Shown here in pieces: positions 25,133 through 33,169 of a stretch of 64,000 nucleotides of DNA. The position numbers and the translations under genes were made by a program. Below the pieces are notes generated by a model. The model was not told the DNA's origin and searched no databases. It saw nothing but the letters and a program-made list of their open reading frames with translations. How positions within the stretch are numbered: position 1 is the first letter of the stretch; every line of letters starts with the position of its first letter. Source of the DNA: Streptomyces davaonensis JCM 4913 (GTDB taxonomy: Bacteria > Actinomycetota > Actinomycetes > Streptomycetales > Streptomycetaceae); assembly GCF_000349325.1 (NCBI RefSeq), contig NC_020504.1, positions 3,816,053-3,880,052 on the forward strand, written 5' to 3'.

Positions 25133-26447
25133 GCTGGTCCCAGATCTGCTTCACGCACAGCACCAGGAACAGCAGGCCCGCGATCACCAGCATGGTGTTG
25201 CTGAGCGCGCCGTTGCGCCAAGGCGCCGGGGTGCGGGCGGAGTTCAGCAGCCAGAGCAGGGTGCCGGCCAGGAACGGCAGGAAGGCCGCGCCGAGGACGC
25301 CGTAGATGATGATCAGGCGGAACGGCTCGTCCTGGAAGAGCAGGACGATCGGCGGGAAGGTCAGCCACAGCAGGTAGAGGCGGAAGGGCAGACTGCGTTC
25401 GCGGCTGCCGGTGGCGATCTCCTCGCCGCGGACCGTCTCGCCGGCCGAGCGGTAGCGGGCCACGAAGTCCGCGAACATCAGGCTCACGCCGTGCCAGACG
25501 CCGATCAGCGAGGTGAACGACGTGGCGAAGAAGCCGACCAGGAAGAACTTCGCGGTCGCCGAGCCGTACTCGTCCTCCAGGATGTCGGTCAGCTGGAGCA
25601 GGCCCTTGTCGCCGCTCGCGATGGCCACGTTCGCCGAGTGCAGCAGCTCCGCGCCGACGAACAGCATCGCCACGACGAAGATGCCGGTGGTGACGTAGGC
25701 GACCCGGTTGTCCAGCCGCATCACCTTCATCCAGCCGGTGTTCGTCCAGCCCTTGGCGTTGACCCAGTAGCCGTACGCGGCCAGGGTGATGGTGCCGCCG
25801 ACGCCGCCGATCAGGCCGAGGGTGTTGAGGACCGAGTCCTCCTCGTCGGGCAGCACCGGCAGCAGGCCCGCGAAGGCCTCGCCGAGGTTCGGGGTGACCC
25901 GGATCGCCAGGTACACCGTCACCACGAACATGACGCCGACCAGGACCGTCATGACCTTCTCGAAGACGGCGTACTTGTTGAACCAGACGAAGACCAGGCC
26001 CACCAGACCGCAGGCGATCCCCCACCACTCCAGGTCCATCGCATCGGGGAACAGCGCCTGGAGCGGCAGCGCGCTGGACGACATCGCCGCCGCGCCGTAG
26101 ACGAAGCCCCAGATCACGACGTAGACGACGAAGAACCAGGTGGTCCAGCGGCCGAGGCTCGCCCAGCCGTCGAAGAGGGTGCGGCCGGTGGACAGGTGCC
26201 AGCGGCCGGCCGCCTCGGCGAGGGAGATCTTCACCAGGCAGCCGATGACCGCGGCCCACAGCAGGGTGTACCCGAAGCTGCTTCCGGCGATCAGCGTGGC
26301 CACCAGGTCCCCGGCGCCGACGCCGGTCGCGGCGACAACGATGCCAGGGCCGATGTACTTCCAGCTGGACCTGCGAGGAGAGAAGTCGGGGGAGGAGTCG
26401 GTTCCGTCAACTTGCGTTGCCTGAGTGTTTTCCGAGCTGTCCGCCAT
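25113..26447 (-). CDS. Nramp-family transporter, divergent (no DPGN or MPH motif)
   Basis: 444-residue polytopic membrane protein with the Nramp/NRAMP fold (about 11 hydrophobic segments). Canonical Nramp transporters bind Mn2+/Fe2+ with DPGN in helix 1 and a Met/MPH motif in helix 6. Here helix 1 reads GPGIVVAATGVGAGDL, with GAGD where DPGN would be, and helix 6 reads TLAAYGYWVNAKGW, lacking Met and His. Substrate is therefore likely not a transition metal. ATG 26447 is preferred over upstream codons. Convergent with the chitinase gene. Confidence 0.87.
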   Translation of the reverse strand: MADSSENTQATQVDGTDSSPDFSPRRSSWKYIGPGIVVAATGVGAGDLVATLIAGSSFGYTLLWAAVIGCLVKISLAEAAGRWHLSTGRTLFDGWASLGRWTTWFFVVYVVIWGFVYGAAAMSSSALPLQALFPDAMDLEWWGIACGLVGLVFVWFNKYAVFEKVMTVLVGVMFVVTVYLAIRVTPNLGEAFAGLLPVLPDEEDSVLNTLGLIGGVGGTITLAAYGYWVNAKGWTNTGWMKVMRLDNRVAYVTTGIFVVAMLFVGAELLHSANVAIASGDKGLLQLTDILEDEYGSATAKFFLVGFFATSFTSLIGVWHGVSLMFADFVARYRSAGETVRGEEIATGSRERSLPFRLYLLWLTFPPIVLLFQDEPFRLIIIYGVLGAAFLPFLAGTLLWLLNSARTPAPWRNGALSNTMLVIAGLLFLVLCVKQIWDQPWSEFF

Positions 26448-26492
26448 GCAGATCAAGAAACCGCAGCGGGACGGGGCCGACAAGAGGGCGCG

Positions 26493-26915
26493 TCAGAGTT
26501 CGAACCACACGGTCTTGCGCTGACCGTCCTGGTGACAGCCCCATCTCCGGGCCAGCGCGTCCACCAGGAACATGCCCCGCCCGCTCTCCGAACTGCCCGC
26601 GTCCAGCACCTGCGGGGTGCGGCGCCCGGCGTCCTCCACCTCGCAGCGCAGCACGCCCCGCGCGGCGGACAGCGTGACCCGGAACCGGCTCGCCGAGTGC
26701 AGCAGCGCGTTCGTCGCCAGCTCGCTGACCAGCAGCTCGGCCGTGTCCAACAGCTCGTCCTGACCCGCGAGCCCCCACCCCTCCAGCTGCCTGCGCACCT
26801 CCGCCCGGGCCTCACGGACCGCCGAGGGGCGCGGGTCGTACTCCACGGTCAGATGACCGGCTCCGACGGGCGGTTGACGGAAGGGGCCGTTCCGGAGTTG
26901 CAGCATGATGTCCAT
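26493..26915 (-). CDS. ATP-binding protein, RsbW-type HATPase
   Basis: 140-residue (from ATG 26915) single-domain HATPase_c_2 protein of the anti-sigma factor/serine kinase type very abundant in Streptomyces. N-box ELLVSELATNALLHSA and G-box GRGMFLVDALARRWG are clear. Upstream starts (ATG 26972 with GCAGGTAGG before it) add about 19 residues; the choice is uncertain. No sigma-factor partner is adjacent; the neighbouring MEDS protein lies on the same strand 67 bases upstream. Confidence 0.82.
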   Translation of the reverse strand: MDIMLQLRNGPFRQPPVGAGHLTVEYDPRPSAVREARAEVRRQLEGWGLAGQDELLDTAELLVSELATNALLHSASRFRVTLSAARGVLRCEVEDAGRRTPQVLDAGSSESGRGMFLVDALARRWGCHQDGQRKTVWFEL

Positions 26916-26982
26916 GGTGGTCCGGCCATCCACGCCGCGCACGGGTAGATATACCTGCATACCTACCTGCATACGGTGCGCA

Positions 26983-27891
26983 CTACCCGTACTGCACCCG
27001 TACGGTCGTCCCCTCGGCGTCGTCCCGGACGTCGACGTAGGCGCACACCTGACGGGCGTACCACAGGCCCTGTCCCGGTTCCAGTTCGCCGGCGTCCGGC
27101 GGGACGAACCCGGCCAGCGGATCGGCGATCCGGCGCGTGCCGCGCAGCTCGCACACGCACTCGGGCGGCCGACCCCACAGCCGGACCCCGGTGACCTGGC
27201 CGAGCGCGGCCGCCGCCTCGGTCACGGCCAGCGCGAACAGCTCCGCGTCCGCCGCGCCGAGCCCCCGGGCGCGTGCCCACGCCCGTACGGAGTAGGCGTC
27301 CGGCCGGTCGAGTGGGCACGCGTCTTCGGGGGGTGACGGCAGGGGTACGGCGTCCAGCTCGGCGGCGATCCGGACGGGGTCCTCGTACACGCCCGTGGCG
27401 GGGTGGGTGCGGCGGGCCTCGGCGATGACGGCGGGGCCCGCGGTGCGGGCGTCGTAGACGCACAGAGCGGTGGTGGCGAGCGGGGCGAACAGGAGGTTGG
27501 CGAGGGCCTCGTAGCGGATCCACTCGGCGCTCTCCCGCGGCGAGCGCCCGGCCCGGCCGCTCCAGACGGGCTCCATGAGCAGATGGATACGGCCGCCGGG
27601 GCCGGCCTGCGCGGCGAGGAAACCGGCGGCTCTCGCCACGGCGTTGGCGGCGGAGCCGGTGTACCAGTCGGTGTGCGGCATGAGCACCGCGCTCTTCGCG
27701 TCGGCTCCGAGGGCGTCCCGGAGGAGGGTCAGTTTGCCGGGGGCGGCGATCGCCACGGGCGGGGGTTCGGCGGGGGTGCCCAGGGCTTCGGCGAGGAAGG
27801 GGAGGGCGGCGGCGACGAATTCCTCGTCGGTGCCGAGTACGGCCATGCGGTGGTCGAACGCCGCGGGGGTGGAGGTGGGTTGGCTGATCAC
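26983..27891 (-). CDS. MEDS domain plus HATPase anti-sigma-type regulator
   Basis: 302 residues: an N-terminal MEDS (DcmR-type sensory) domain (about 12-185: HRMAVLGTDEEFVAAALPFLAEAL...HLLMEPVWSGR) followed by an RsbA-like HATPase_c_2 domain (about 205-302: ELFALAVTEAAAALGQVTGVRLWGR...GQGLWYARQVCAYVDV). MEDS domains are proposed to sense small hydrocarbon-related ligands; this architecture is common in actinobacterial anti-sigma regulators. The ATP-binding N-box Asn is replaced by Ala (EAAAALGQ), so ATPase/kinase activity is doubtful. Confidence 0.78.
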   Translation of the reverse strand: MISQPTSTPAAFDHRMAVLGTDEEFVAAALPFLAEALGTPAEPPPVAIAAPGKLTLLRDALGADAKSAVLMPHTDWYTGSAANAVARAAGFLAAQAGPGGRIHLLMEPVWSGRAGRSPRESAEWIRYEALANLLFAPLATTALCVYDARTAGPAVIAEARRTHPATGVYEDPVRIAAELDAVPLPSPPEDACPLDRPDAYSVRAWARARGLGAADAELFALAVTEAAAALGQVTGVRLWGRPPECVCELRGTRRIADPLAGFVPPDAGELEPGQGLWYARQVCAYVDVRDDAEGTTVRVQYG

Positions 27892-27933
27892 GCGATCCCC
27901 TGTCTGTGCCGGGTCCGATGGGTCGGGGGGGGG

Positions 27934-29250
27934 TCAGCGCCGGGCCGTCACCCAGGCGGCGAGCTGGCTGCGATTGCTCAGCCCGAGCTTGCCGAGGATG
28001 CGTTCCACATGGCCTTCGGCCGTACGCCGGGCGATGACCAGCCGCTCGGCGATCTGCTGGTTGGCGAGCCCTTGAGCCACGAGTTCGGCCACTTCGGACT
28101 CGCGGGGGGTGAGGCCGAGGTCCGGGGCGGTTCGGAGGCTGTCCCGGTCGGCTCGCCGGCGGGTGGTGGTGTCGCAGGCGTGTTCGCCGGTGTCGGCCTG
28201 GCGTTGGGTCCGGTCCCGGTGGCGGCGGCGGGTGGCCGCCTCCTCTTCGGGCAGGGCGCGGAGTCGGTCGAGGCCGTAGTGGCGAAGGGTGTCGAGGAGG
28301 CGGTAGCGGACGCCGCCCGCGGTCGCTTCCCTGATCAGTACCGACTTGTCCACCAGACCGGAGACCGCCTCCAGGACCTCGCCGCGCCGCAGCCGTACCC
28401 CGTCCGCGCACACCGCCTCCGCCGTCTCCAGGTCGAAGGCTCCCGCGAGCACCGAGGCCCGCGCCCAGGTCAGCCGCTCCTGTTCGGTGCAGAGTCGGTG
28501 GCTGCGGTCGATCGTCGCCCGCAGTGAGTGGAGTCGGCCGTCCGCGAGCCGGTCGAGGCCGACGTCCCGCAGTCGTCCCGCCGCGAGTTCGATGGCCAGC
28601 GGGAGTCCGTCCAGGCTCCGGCAGAGGCGGGCCACGGCGGCCCGGTTGGCCTGCGTCAGCCGGAAGCCGGGCAGCACGGCCGCCGCCCGGTCGGCGAAGA
28701 GGGCGAGCGCCGGATGGCGGTCCGCGTCGGACAGGTCGCCGTCCGCGTCGGGGACGGGCAACGGCCGTAGCTCCAGGAGGTGTTCGCCCGTCAGGCCAAG
28801 GCGGTGCCGACTGGTCGCCAGGACCCGGGTGTTCGGGGTGCCGTGCAGCAGAGCCGCGGTCAGTTCCGCGCAGGCGGTCACCAGGTGCTCGCAGTCGTCG
28901 AGGACCAGGAGCAGGTGGCGCTCCCCCACCTGCTCCGTGAGCGCGTCCGGCGGGGGTCGGTCGGTGTGGCCGTGCAGGCCGAGTGCGTCGGCGGCGGCGA
29001 GCGGGACCAGGGCCGGGTCGTCGAGGCCGGACAGGTGCACGAAGTGGATGCCGTCCGGGAAGGTGCGGTGGATCCGGTCCGCGAGGTGCAGGGCGAGCCG
29101 GGTCTTGCCAACCCCGCCGGGACCGGTCAGTGTGACCAGTCGCGATCTCGCCAACAGCTGTCGCCCGCCGAGCAGTTCGGCGCGCCGGCCGACGAAGCCG
29201 GCCGACTCGGCCGAGCGGCGCTCGTCCCGTCGTGGCGCTGATCCGCCCAT
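27934..29250 (-). CDS. Compact LuxR-family ATPase regulator
   Basis: 438 residues. N-terminal NB-ARC/AAA-type ATPase (about 18-250) with Walker A LTGPGGVGKTRLALHLADR and Walker B LLLVLDDCEHLV, then a winged-helix-like segment ending at about 345 (VRYRLLDTLRHYGLDRLR), a short charged linker, and a C-terminal LuxR helix-turn-helix (about 378-438: LTPRESEVAELVAQGLANQQIAERLVIARRTAEGHVERIL). Related actinobacterial regulators of this class are about 700-1,000 residues with a TPR-like ligand domain between the ATPase and HTH; that region is absent here. Confidence 0.85.
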   Translation of the reverse strand: MGGSAPRRDERRSAESAGFVGRRAELLGGRQLLARSRLVTLTGPGGVGKTRLALHLADRIHRTFPDGIHFVHLSGLDDPALVPLAAADALGLHGHTDRPPPDALTEQVGERHLLLVLDDCEHLVTACAELTAALLHGTPNTRVLATSRHRLGLTGEHLLELRPLPVPDADGDLSDADRHPALALFADRAAAVLPGFRLTQANRAAVARLCRSLDGLPLAIELAAGRLRDVGLDRLADGRLHSLRATIDRSHRLCTEQERLTWARASVLAGAFDLETAEAVCADGVRLRRGEVLEAVSGLVDKSVLIREATAGGVRYRLLDTLRHYGLDRLRALPEEEAATRRRHRDRTQRQADTGEHACDTTTRRRADRDSLRTAPDLGLTPRESEVAELVAQGLANQQIAERLVIARRTAEGHVERILGKLGLSNRSQLAAWVTARR

Positions 29251-29478
29251 GATCGGCCAGTCCAGTCCTGAGGGGATGTGGTCCGAGGAGCAGGCCGGAA
29301 GGTCGGGCTCCTCTTGTTCGCGGACCCCTCACTGTCCCCCGCCCCGCCCGGACACGCACACGAACCTCACACCCCCGGGTGCAACTTCGCCCAGGCCCGG
29401 GTCACATGACACGTGCGCGCGTACACTGCCCGCCCCTCGCCGCCGGATCGGTTCACGCCATCGCGGCCGTTTTCGCCC

Positions 29479-29507
29479 TTGACCGGGTCATGCCACGCAC
29501 GGACGAT
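29479..29507 (+). promoter_or_regulatory. Candidate promoter for the M14 carboxypeptidase gene
   Basis: TTGACC (29479-29484), 17-bp spacer, GACGAT (29502-29507). If used, transcription would start at about 29514 and the whole structured repeat would lie in the 5' leader of the carboxypeptidase message. Confidence 0.45.
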
Positions 29508-29534
29508 GAGCGCCACCCGCACAGCACGTCGCTG

Positions 29535-29694
29535 AGAGCCGGTGTCACGTCCCCGGTCGGATCAGCGCACGTCGTCTGGTGCGTGCGATCGCAAGGCGCC
29601 GAGGCGCCCTCGTGGCGGAGCCACGTGGGCGGTTCGGCAACGCGGCGAGCGTGCGTGCCAGGCGGCGGGCGCCCGGGGACGTGACACCGGCTCT
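29535..29694. repeat. Structured repeat element, copy A (MITE- or REP-like)
   Basis: A 160-bp element bounded by a perfect 22-bp inverted repeat (AGAGCCGGTGTCACGTCCCC... at 29535-29556, complement at 29673-29694). Its ~89-base core (29577-29665) is nearly identical to 46581-46669, including a CGTGGC-GGA-GCCACG hairpin and palindromic GCGATCGC. The end stems of the two copies differ in sequence yet each is perfectly self-complementary. No open reading frame with coding character and no clear target duplication. Confidence 0.85.
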
Positions 29695-29760
29695 GACCAC
29701 CCCCCGCTCCACTCCCCACTTCCGGAGATCCCGGAATTCCTGGAGAACCAAGGAGAATTC

Positions 29761-31107
29761 ATGCGACTTCGCATCCGAGGCTCCGGCGCCCGCAGCGGAA
29801 GACGAACCGCCGCGCTCGCCGCCCTCCTCGCCCTGGCCCTCGCGGCACCCCTTTCCGCGACCGTCACGGCGAGCGCCGACAGCGGCACCCGGGCGGCGCC
29901 CTCCGCCGACGACATCCGCCAGTACGAGATCCACACCCACTCCACCGCCAAGGACCGCACCGCGATCCAGCGGACCGGCGTGAGCGTGGACGAGGTCGAC
30001 GACCACGGTCTTGTGGTCTCCGGCCGCGCCGACCAGATCCGCAAGCTGCGCGGACTCGGCTACGAGGTCACGCCGTTGGCCGCCGTACCCGACCGTTCGA
30101 ACGGCGCGGACGACATCCGGCTGCTCGACTTCCCGTCGGCGGACTCGCGCTATCACAACTACGCGGAGATGACGAGCGAGATCAACTCGATCGTCTCGGC
30201 CAACCCGAGCATCGCCAGCACCCGGGTGATCGGCACGTCGTACCAGGGCCGGAACATCACCGCCATCAAGATCAGCGACAACGTCGGCACCGACGAGTCC
30301 GAGCCCGAGGTGCTGTTCACCCATCACCAGCACGCCCGTGAACACCTCACCGTCGAGATGGCGTTGTACCTGCTGCGCGAGCTGACCTCCGACTACGGCA
30401 CCGACTCCCGGGTCACCAGCATGGTGAACAACCGCGAGATCTGGATCGTCCCGGACCTCAACCCGGACGGCGGCGAGTACGACATCGCGACCGGTTCGTA
30501 CCGCTCCTGGCGCAAGAACCGGCAGCCCAACTCCGGTTCCTCCTACGTCGGTACCGACCTCAACCGCAACTGGAACTACCGCTGGGGCTGCTGCGGCGGC
30601 TCCTCCGGGTCCACGTCCTCGGAGACCTACCGGGGTACGGCGCCCGAGTCCGCACCCGAGGTGCGGGTGGTCGCGAACTTCGTGCGCAGCCGGGTCGTCG
30701 GCGGGGTGCAGCAGATCAAGGCCGCGATCGACTTCCACACCTACAGCGAACTGGTGCTGTGGCCCTTCGGGTACACCTACTCCGACACCACCACCGGTAT
30801 GACGGCGGACGACCGCAACGCCTTCGCCACCGTGGGCGGGAAGATGGCCGCCAGCAACGGCTACACGCCCGAGCAGTCCAGCGACCTGTACATCACCGAC
30901 GGGACGATCGACGACTACCTCTGGGGCTCCCAGAAGATCTTCGGATACACCTTCGAGATGTACCCGCGCTCCGGCGGTGGCGGCTTCTACCCGCCCGACG
31001 AGGTGATCGAGCGGGAGACGTCCCGGAACCGGGACGCCGTCCTTCAGCTGCTGGAGAACGCGGACTGCATGTACCGGTCGATCGGGAAGGAAGCCCAGTA
31101 CTGCTAG
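29761..31107 (+). CDS. Secreted M14 zinc carboxypeptidase
   Basis: 448 residues, secreted (signal to about residue 39). A propeptide-like region (about 40-125) precedes the M14 carboxypeptidase A/T domain (about 130-435). Zinc ligands: HARE (first His and Glu in [15 protein letters not shown]) and a later His in [16 protein letters not shown]; substrate-binding [13 protein letters not shown]; catalytic Glu in [10 protein letters not shown]. Resembles Streptomyces griseus carboxypeptidase. AAGGAG lies 5 nt before ATG 29761. Upstream lies repeat A. Confidence 0.94.
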   Translation: MRLRIRGSGARSGRRTAALAALLALALAAPLSATVTASADSGTRAAPSADDIRQYEIHTHSTAKDRTAIQRTGVSVDEVDDHGLVVSGRADQIRKLRGLGYEVTPLAAVPDRSNGADDIRLLDFPSADSRYHNYAEMTSEINSIVSANPSIASTRVIGTSYQGRNITAIKISDNVGTDESEPEVLFTHHQHAREHLTVEMALYLLRELTSDYGTDSRVTSMVNNREIWIVPDLNPDGGEYDIATGSYRSWRKNRQPNSGSSYVGTDLNRNWNYRWGCCGGSSGSTSSETYRGTAPESAPEVRVVANFVRSRVVGGVQQIKAAIDFHTYSELVLWPFGYTYSDTTTGMTADDRNAFATVGGKMAASNGYTPEQSSDLYITDGTIDDYLWGSQKIFGYTFEMYPRSGGGGFYPPDEVIERETSRNRDAVLQLLENADCMYRSIGKEAQYC

Positions 31108-31119
31108 CCCGGTTCTCCG

Positions 31120-31704
31120 CTACTCCGACTTCGCTACTGCTTCCGATTCCTCGAAGTAGGCGTCCAGCACCTCGTCGAGCTGTGACTCCCACTCGCTGAA
31201 GCGGCTCCTGGCCGGCGCCTCGATCTCGATCGGGTACCAGCGGCGGTCAGGAGTGTGCACCGTGATGGTGAACCGCTTGCCGAAGCGCGCGGTCTCCGTC
31301 TCCACGGCGCCGATCTCGTCCCAACGGAACTCGCACTCCTGGTCGTCCAGGGTGAGCCGGACCCCGCGACGGTCGGCGACGATCCGTGCCCGGCGGTCGG
31401 CGGCGTCGAAGACGGGACCGTCGGAGTCCGCCTCTTCGGAGTCCGTCTCCTCCGGGAACTCGGCCTCGGTGGTCTCCTGCTCAGCCTTGTCCTCGGCCTC
31501 GACCTCGCCCTGAACCTCGGCCTCTTCCTCTTCTCTGGCCTCGGACTCGGGCTCCGCCTCCTTGGACAGGGGCGAGGTGAGCCCGGGGACGAAGGCCGGG
31601 TCGAATCCGGCGCCCTCCAGGGGCTTGCTGCCTGAACCTATGCGCTGCTCCACAGCGGGCAGTATGGTCGACGATCCTGTGCCGCACACAGCCAGCCCCT
31701 GCAT
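31120..31704 (-). CDS. Small protein with acidic linker, unknown function
   Basis: 194 residues from ATG 31704. A short Gly/Pro-rich head, a Glu/Ala-rich acidic low-complexity stretch (about 45-95, EEEEAEVQGEVEAEDKAEQE and similar), then a compact C-terminal domain (about 105-190) with FRWDEIGAVETETARFGKRFTITVHTPDRRWYPIEIEAPARSRF. The PH-like C-terminal segment could bind a protein partner. Convergent with the carboxypeptidase gene (13-bp gap). The start codon choice is uncertain; no good ribosome binding site is seen. Confidence 0.65.
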   Translation of the reverse strand: MQGLAVCGTGSSTILPAVEQRIGSGSKPLEGAGFDPAFVPGLTSPLSKEAEPESEAREEEEAEVQGEVEAEDKAEQETTEAEFPEETDSEEADSDGPVFDAADRRARIVADRRGVRLTLDDQECEFRWDEIGAVETETARFGKRFTITVHTPDRRWYPIEIEAPARSRFSEWESQLDEVLDAYFEESEAVAKSE

Positions 31705-31706
31705 CG

Positions 31707-32182
31707 TTATACGAAGATGCTCAACGCGGCGGCCACCACGAACCCGACGACGGACAGCACCGTCTCCAGCACGGTCCAGGTCTTGAGGGTGTCCCGCTCG
31801 CTGATGCCGAAGTACTTGGCGACCATCCAGCTGCATCCATCAGCGCGCTCCGCGCGCGGGCCCCGTCGTTGACGTGCGAGGCGAAGATCGAGCCGGCCGA
31901 GATCGCCATGATGACCAGCGCGGTGAAGGCCTGGGAGTGGTCCCCCTCGGCGAGCAGCGGCGCCACGATGCCGGCCGTGGTGACGATGGCGACCGTCGCC
32001 GAGCCCTGTGCCATCAGCAGCACGACGGAGATCAGATAGGACAGCGCGATCACCGGCAGGCCCACGTCGTTGAAGGTGTCCGACAGCGCCTGCGCCACCC
32101 CGCTCGCCTTCAGCACGGCGCCGAAGACCCCGCCCGCGCCGACCACCAGCAGGATGTTGCCGACCGGCTTGAGGGAGGAATT
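31707..32182 (-). pseudogene. GntP-family permease, 3' remnant, frameshifted
   Basis: Reading the minus strand, the frame gives SSLKPVGNILLVVGAGGVFGAVLKASG...ASHVNDG, the C-terminal half of a GntP/DsdX-type permease. After VNDG the expected codons (G-F-W-M) are replaced by about 32 bases containing the palindrome GCGCGC-GGA-GCGCGC; the downstream VAKYFGISERDTLKTWTVLET tail continues in a different frame (net +26 bases) to the TAA at 31707. The 5' two-thirds of the gene is missing: the sequence switches to the insertion-sequence end at about 32180. GntP permeases carry gluconate, and DsdX carries D-serine. Confidence 0.8.
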
Positions 32183-32190
32183 GACATCCT

Positions 32191-32210
32191 CCCCCTCTTA
32201 GAAGAGGGGG
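32191..32210 (-). ncRNA. Right-end hairpin of the tnpB element (omega-RNA 3' scaffold)
   Basis: CCCCCTCTT/AAGAGGGGG, a 9-bp stem over the tnpB stop codon, is the right-end hairpin of IS605-type elements. In this family the 3' end of tnpB and the right end are transcribed as the omega (re)RNA, whose guide is the flanking DNA; here that would be TTCCTCCCTCAAGCCGG, gntP sequence. Confidence 0.7.
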
Positions 32211-32944
32211 ATTCCAACCCAGGTGGGTTGAGGTTCACGGGCGCTCGAACGGCTGGTGGCCGTTGTCACCCCTCCGGCACCGGCTGCTCGCCGGGGGCGA
32301 GGGATCCCGCCCTGTCCTGCCGCGACATTGATACTTGCGTTCTCATCCGCGTTGCAGGTGAACCCGCAGGACACACAGACGAAGTCGGCTTGGCTCTTGC
32401 GCGACTTCTTCTCGATCCAACCACAGGCACTGCACCGCAGAGAGGTGTAGGGCGCGGGAACGTCTTCGACCCGGCCGGGCGCCTTGTCCTCGGTCCGGCG
32501 TCGGAGCAGGCCCCAGCCCTGAGCGAGGATCGCCCGGTTCAGTCCGGCCTTCTGCCGGACCTTCTTGCCCGGCTCTGCCTGAGTGCCCTTCGCCGAGCGG
32601 GTCATGTTCTTGATCTTCAGCTTCTCGAACCGCACCAGCCCGTACGTGCGGGCGAGCATCGTGCTGGTCTTCTCGCACCAGTCCTTACGCCGGTTCACCT
32701 CCCGCGCCTTGAGCCGGGCGACCTTCGCATACGCGGCCGTCTTCCGCGCGCTGCCCTTCGTCGCCCGTGCCGCACGCCGCTCATGCTTGCGGATCTGCGC
32801 CGCGAAACCCGGCGCGGACTTCCGGCCCGGCCTCCAGTGTGCGTGCTGCTCGACGGCAAGATTCCACACATACCTCGCGTGCGCACAGTGCGTGAGCATC
32901 CGCTCCGCCTGTGCGGGCGTCGGGTACATCCGGAAACGTGCCAT
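32198..32944 (-). CDS. tnpB: TnpB-like protein, internally deleted
   Basis: 248 residues versus about 370-420 for TnpB. The N-terminal REC-like start (FRMYPTPAQAERM) and the C-terminal half (RuvC-II Glu in LVRFEKLKIKNM, zinc finger CSACG...CVSCG, RuvC-III Asp in NADENASINVAAG) are present, but the middle is missing: after EQHAHWRPGRKS the sequence jumps to a helix just before RuvC-II, so the RuvC-I Asp motif (GxDxG) and the WED/bridge region are gone. It therefore cannot be an active nuclease. Whether the short protein can still bind its RNA is unknown. Confidence 0.82.
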   Translation of the reverse strand: MARFRMYPTPAQAERMLTHCAHARYVWNLAVEQHAHWRPGRKSAPGFAAQIRKHERRAARATKGSARKTAAYAKVARLKAREVNRRKDWCEKTSTMLARTYGLVRFEKLKIKNMTRSAKGTQAEPGKKVRQKAGLNRAILAQGWGLLRRRTEDKAPGRVEDVPAPYTSLRCSACGWIEKKSRKSQADFVCVSCGFTCNADENASINVAAGQGGIPRPRRAAGAGGVTTATSRSSAREPQPTWVGIPLF

Positions 32945-33102
32945 GCCGCGAACCTAGATCACACGTTCCCCGACCGTGCACACCACCGATCAACTTCACC
33001 CGCCCGAGTGACCTCTCCCGGCCACGCCCTCGCCCGGCCACCGCTCCTCAACTCCCAGTCGCCAACCCCGCCTGAGGCCGGCCCCAGCACTGTCTGACCC
33101 GA

Positions 33103-33152
33103 CACGCCGCAAACGGTGTGGCCCGGCGAGGGGCCACACCGTTTGCGGCGTG
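33103..33152 (-). terminator. 22-bp perfect stem-loop terminator of the ridA operon
   Basis: CACGCCGCAAACGGTGTGGC.. (33103-33124) pairs perfectly with 33131-33152 around a GGCGAG loop, 18 bases past the ridA stop. It is the strongest hairpin in the window and separates the operon from the insertion sequence. Confidence 0.85.
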
Positions 33153-33169
33153 CGGGAGTTGCCGGTCCG

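Larger units (their letters stand above)
29251..29760. other. Divergent intergenic region with structured repeat
   Basis: 510 bases between the LuxR gene and the carboxypeptidase gene. It holds a plausible rightward promoter (29479-29507) and a 160-base inverted-repeat element (29535-29694), then AAGGAG before the carboxypeptidase ATG. The element carries apparent coding frames of its own on both strands, but these repeat the same sequence as at 46.5 kb and are not genes. Confidence 0.55.
32183..32960 (-). mobile_element. IS605/IS200-type element with tnpB (orfB only)
   Basis: A tnpB gene flanked at its 3' side by the hairpin typical of this family, with no tnpA in reach. On the minus strand the end reads GGGGGAGGATGTCAAT and is followed immediately by gntP sequence. 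The left (5') boundary is not defined; gntP sequence does not reappear upstream of tnpB, so insertion was accompanied by loss of the 5' part of the target gene, or a deletion followed. Confidence 0.75.

Noticed and set aside
26963..29359. A ~798-codon frame overlapping the MEDS and LuxR genes
   Set aside because: Low-complexity Arg/Pro/Gly content typical of an alternate-frame shadow; the other frame encodes intact domains.
29542..29690. Protein frames inside repeats A and B
   Set aside because: The same peptide-like strings occur in both repeat copies and on both strands because the DNA is repeated and palindromic, not because they are coding.
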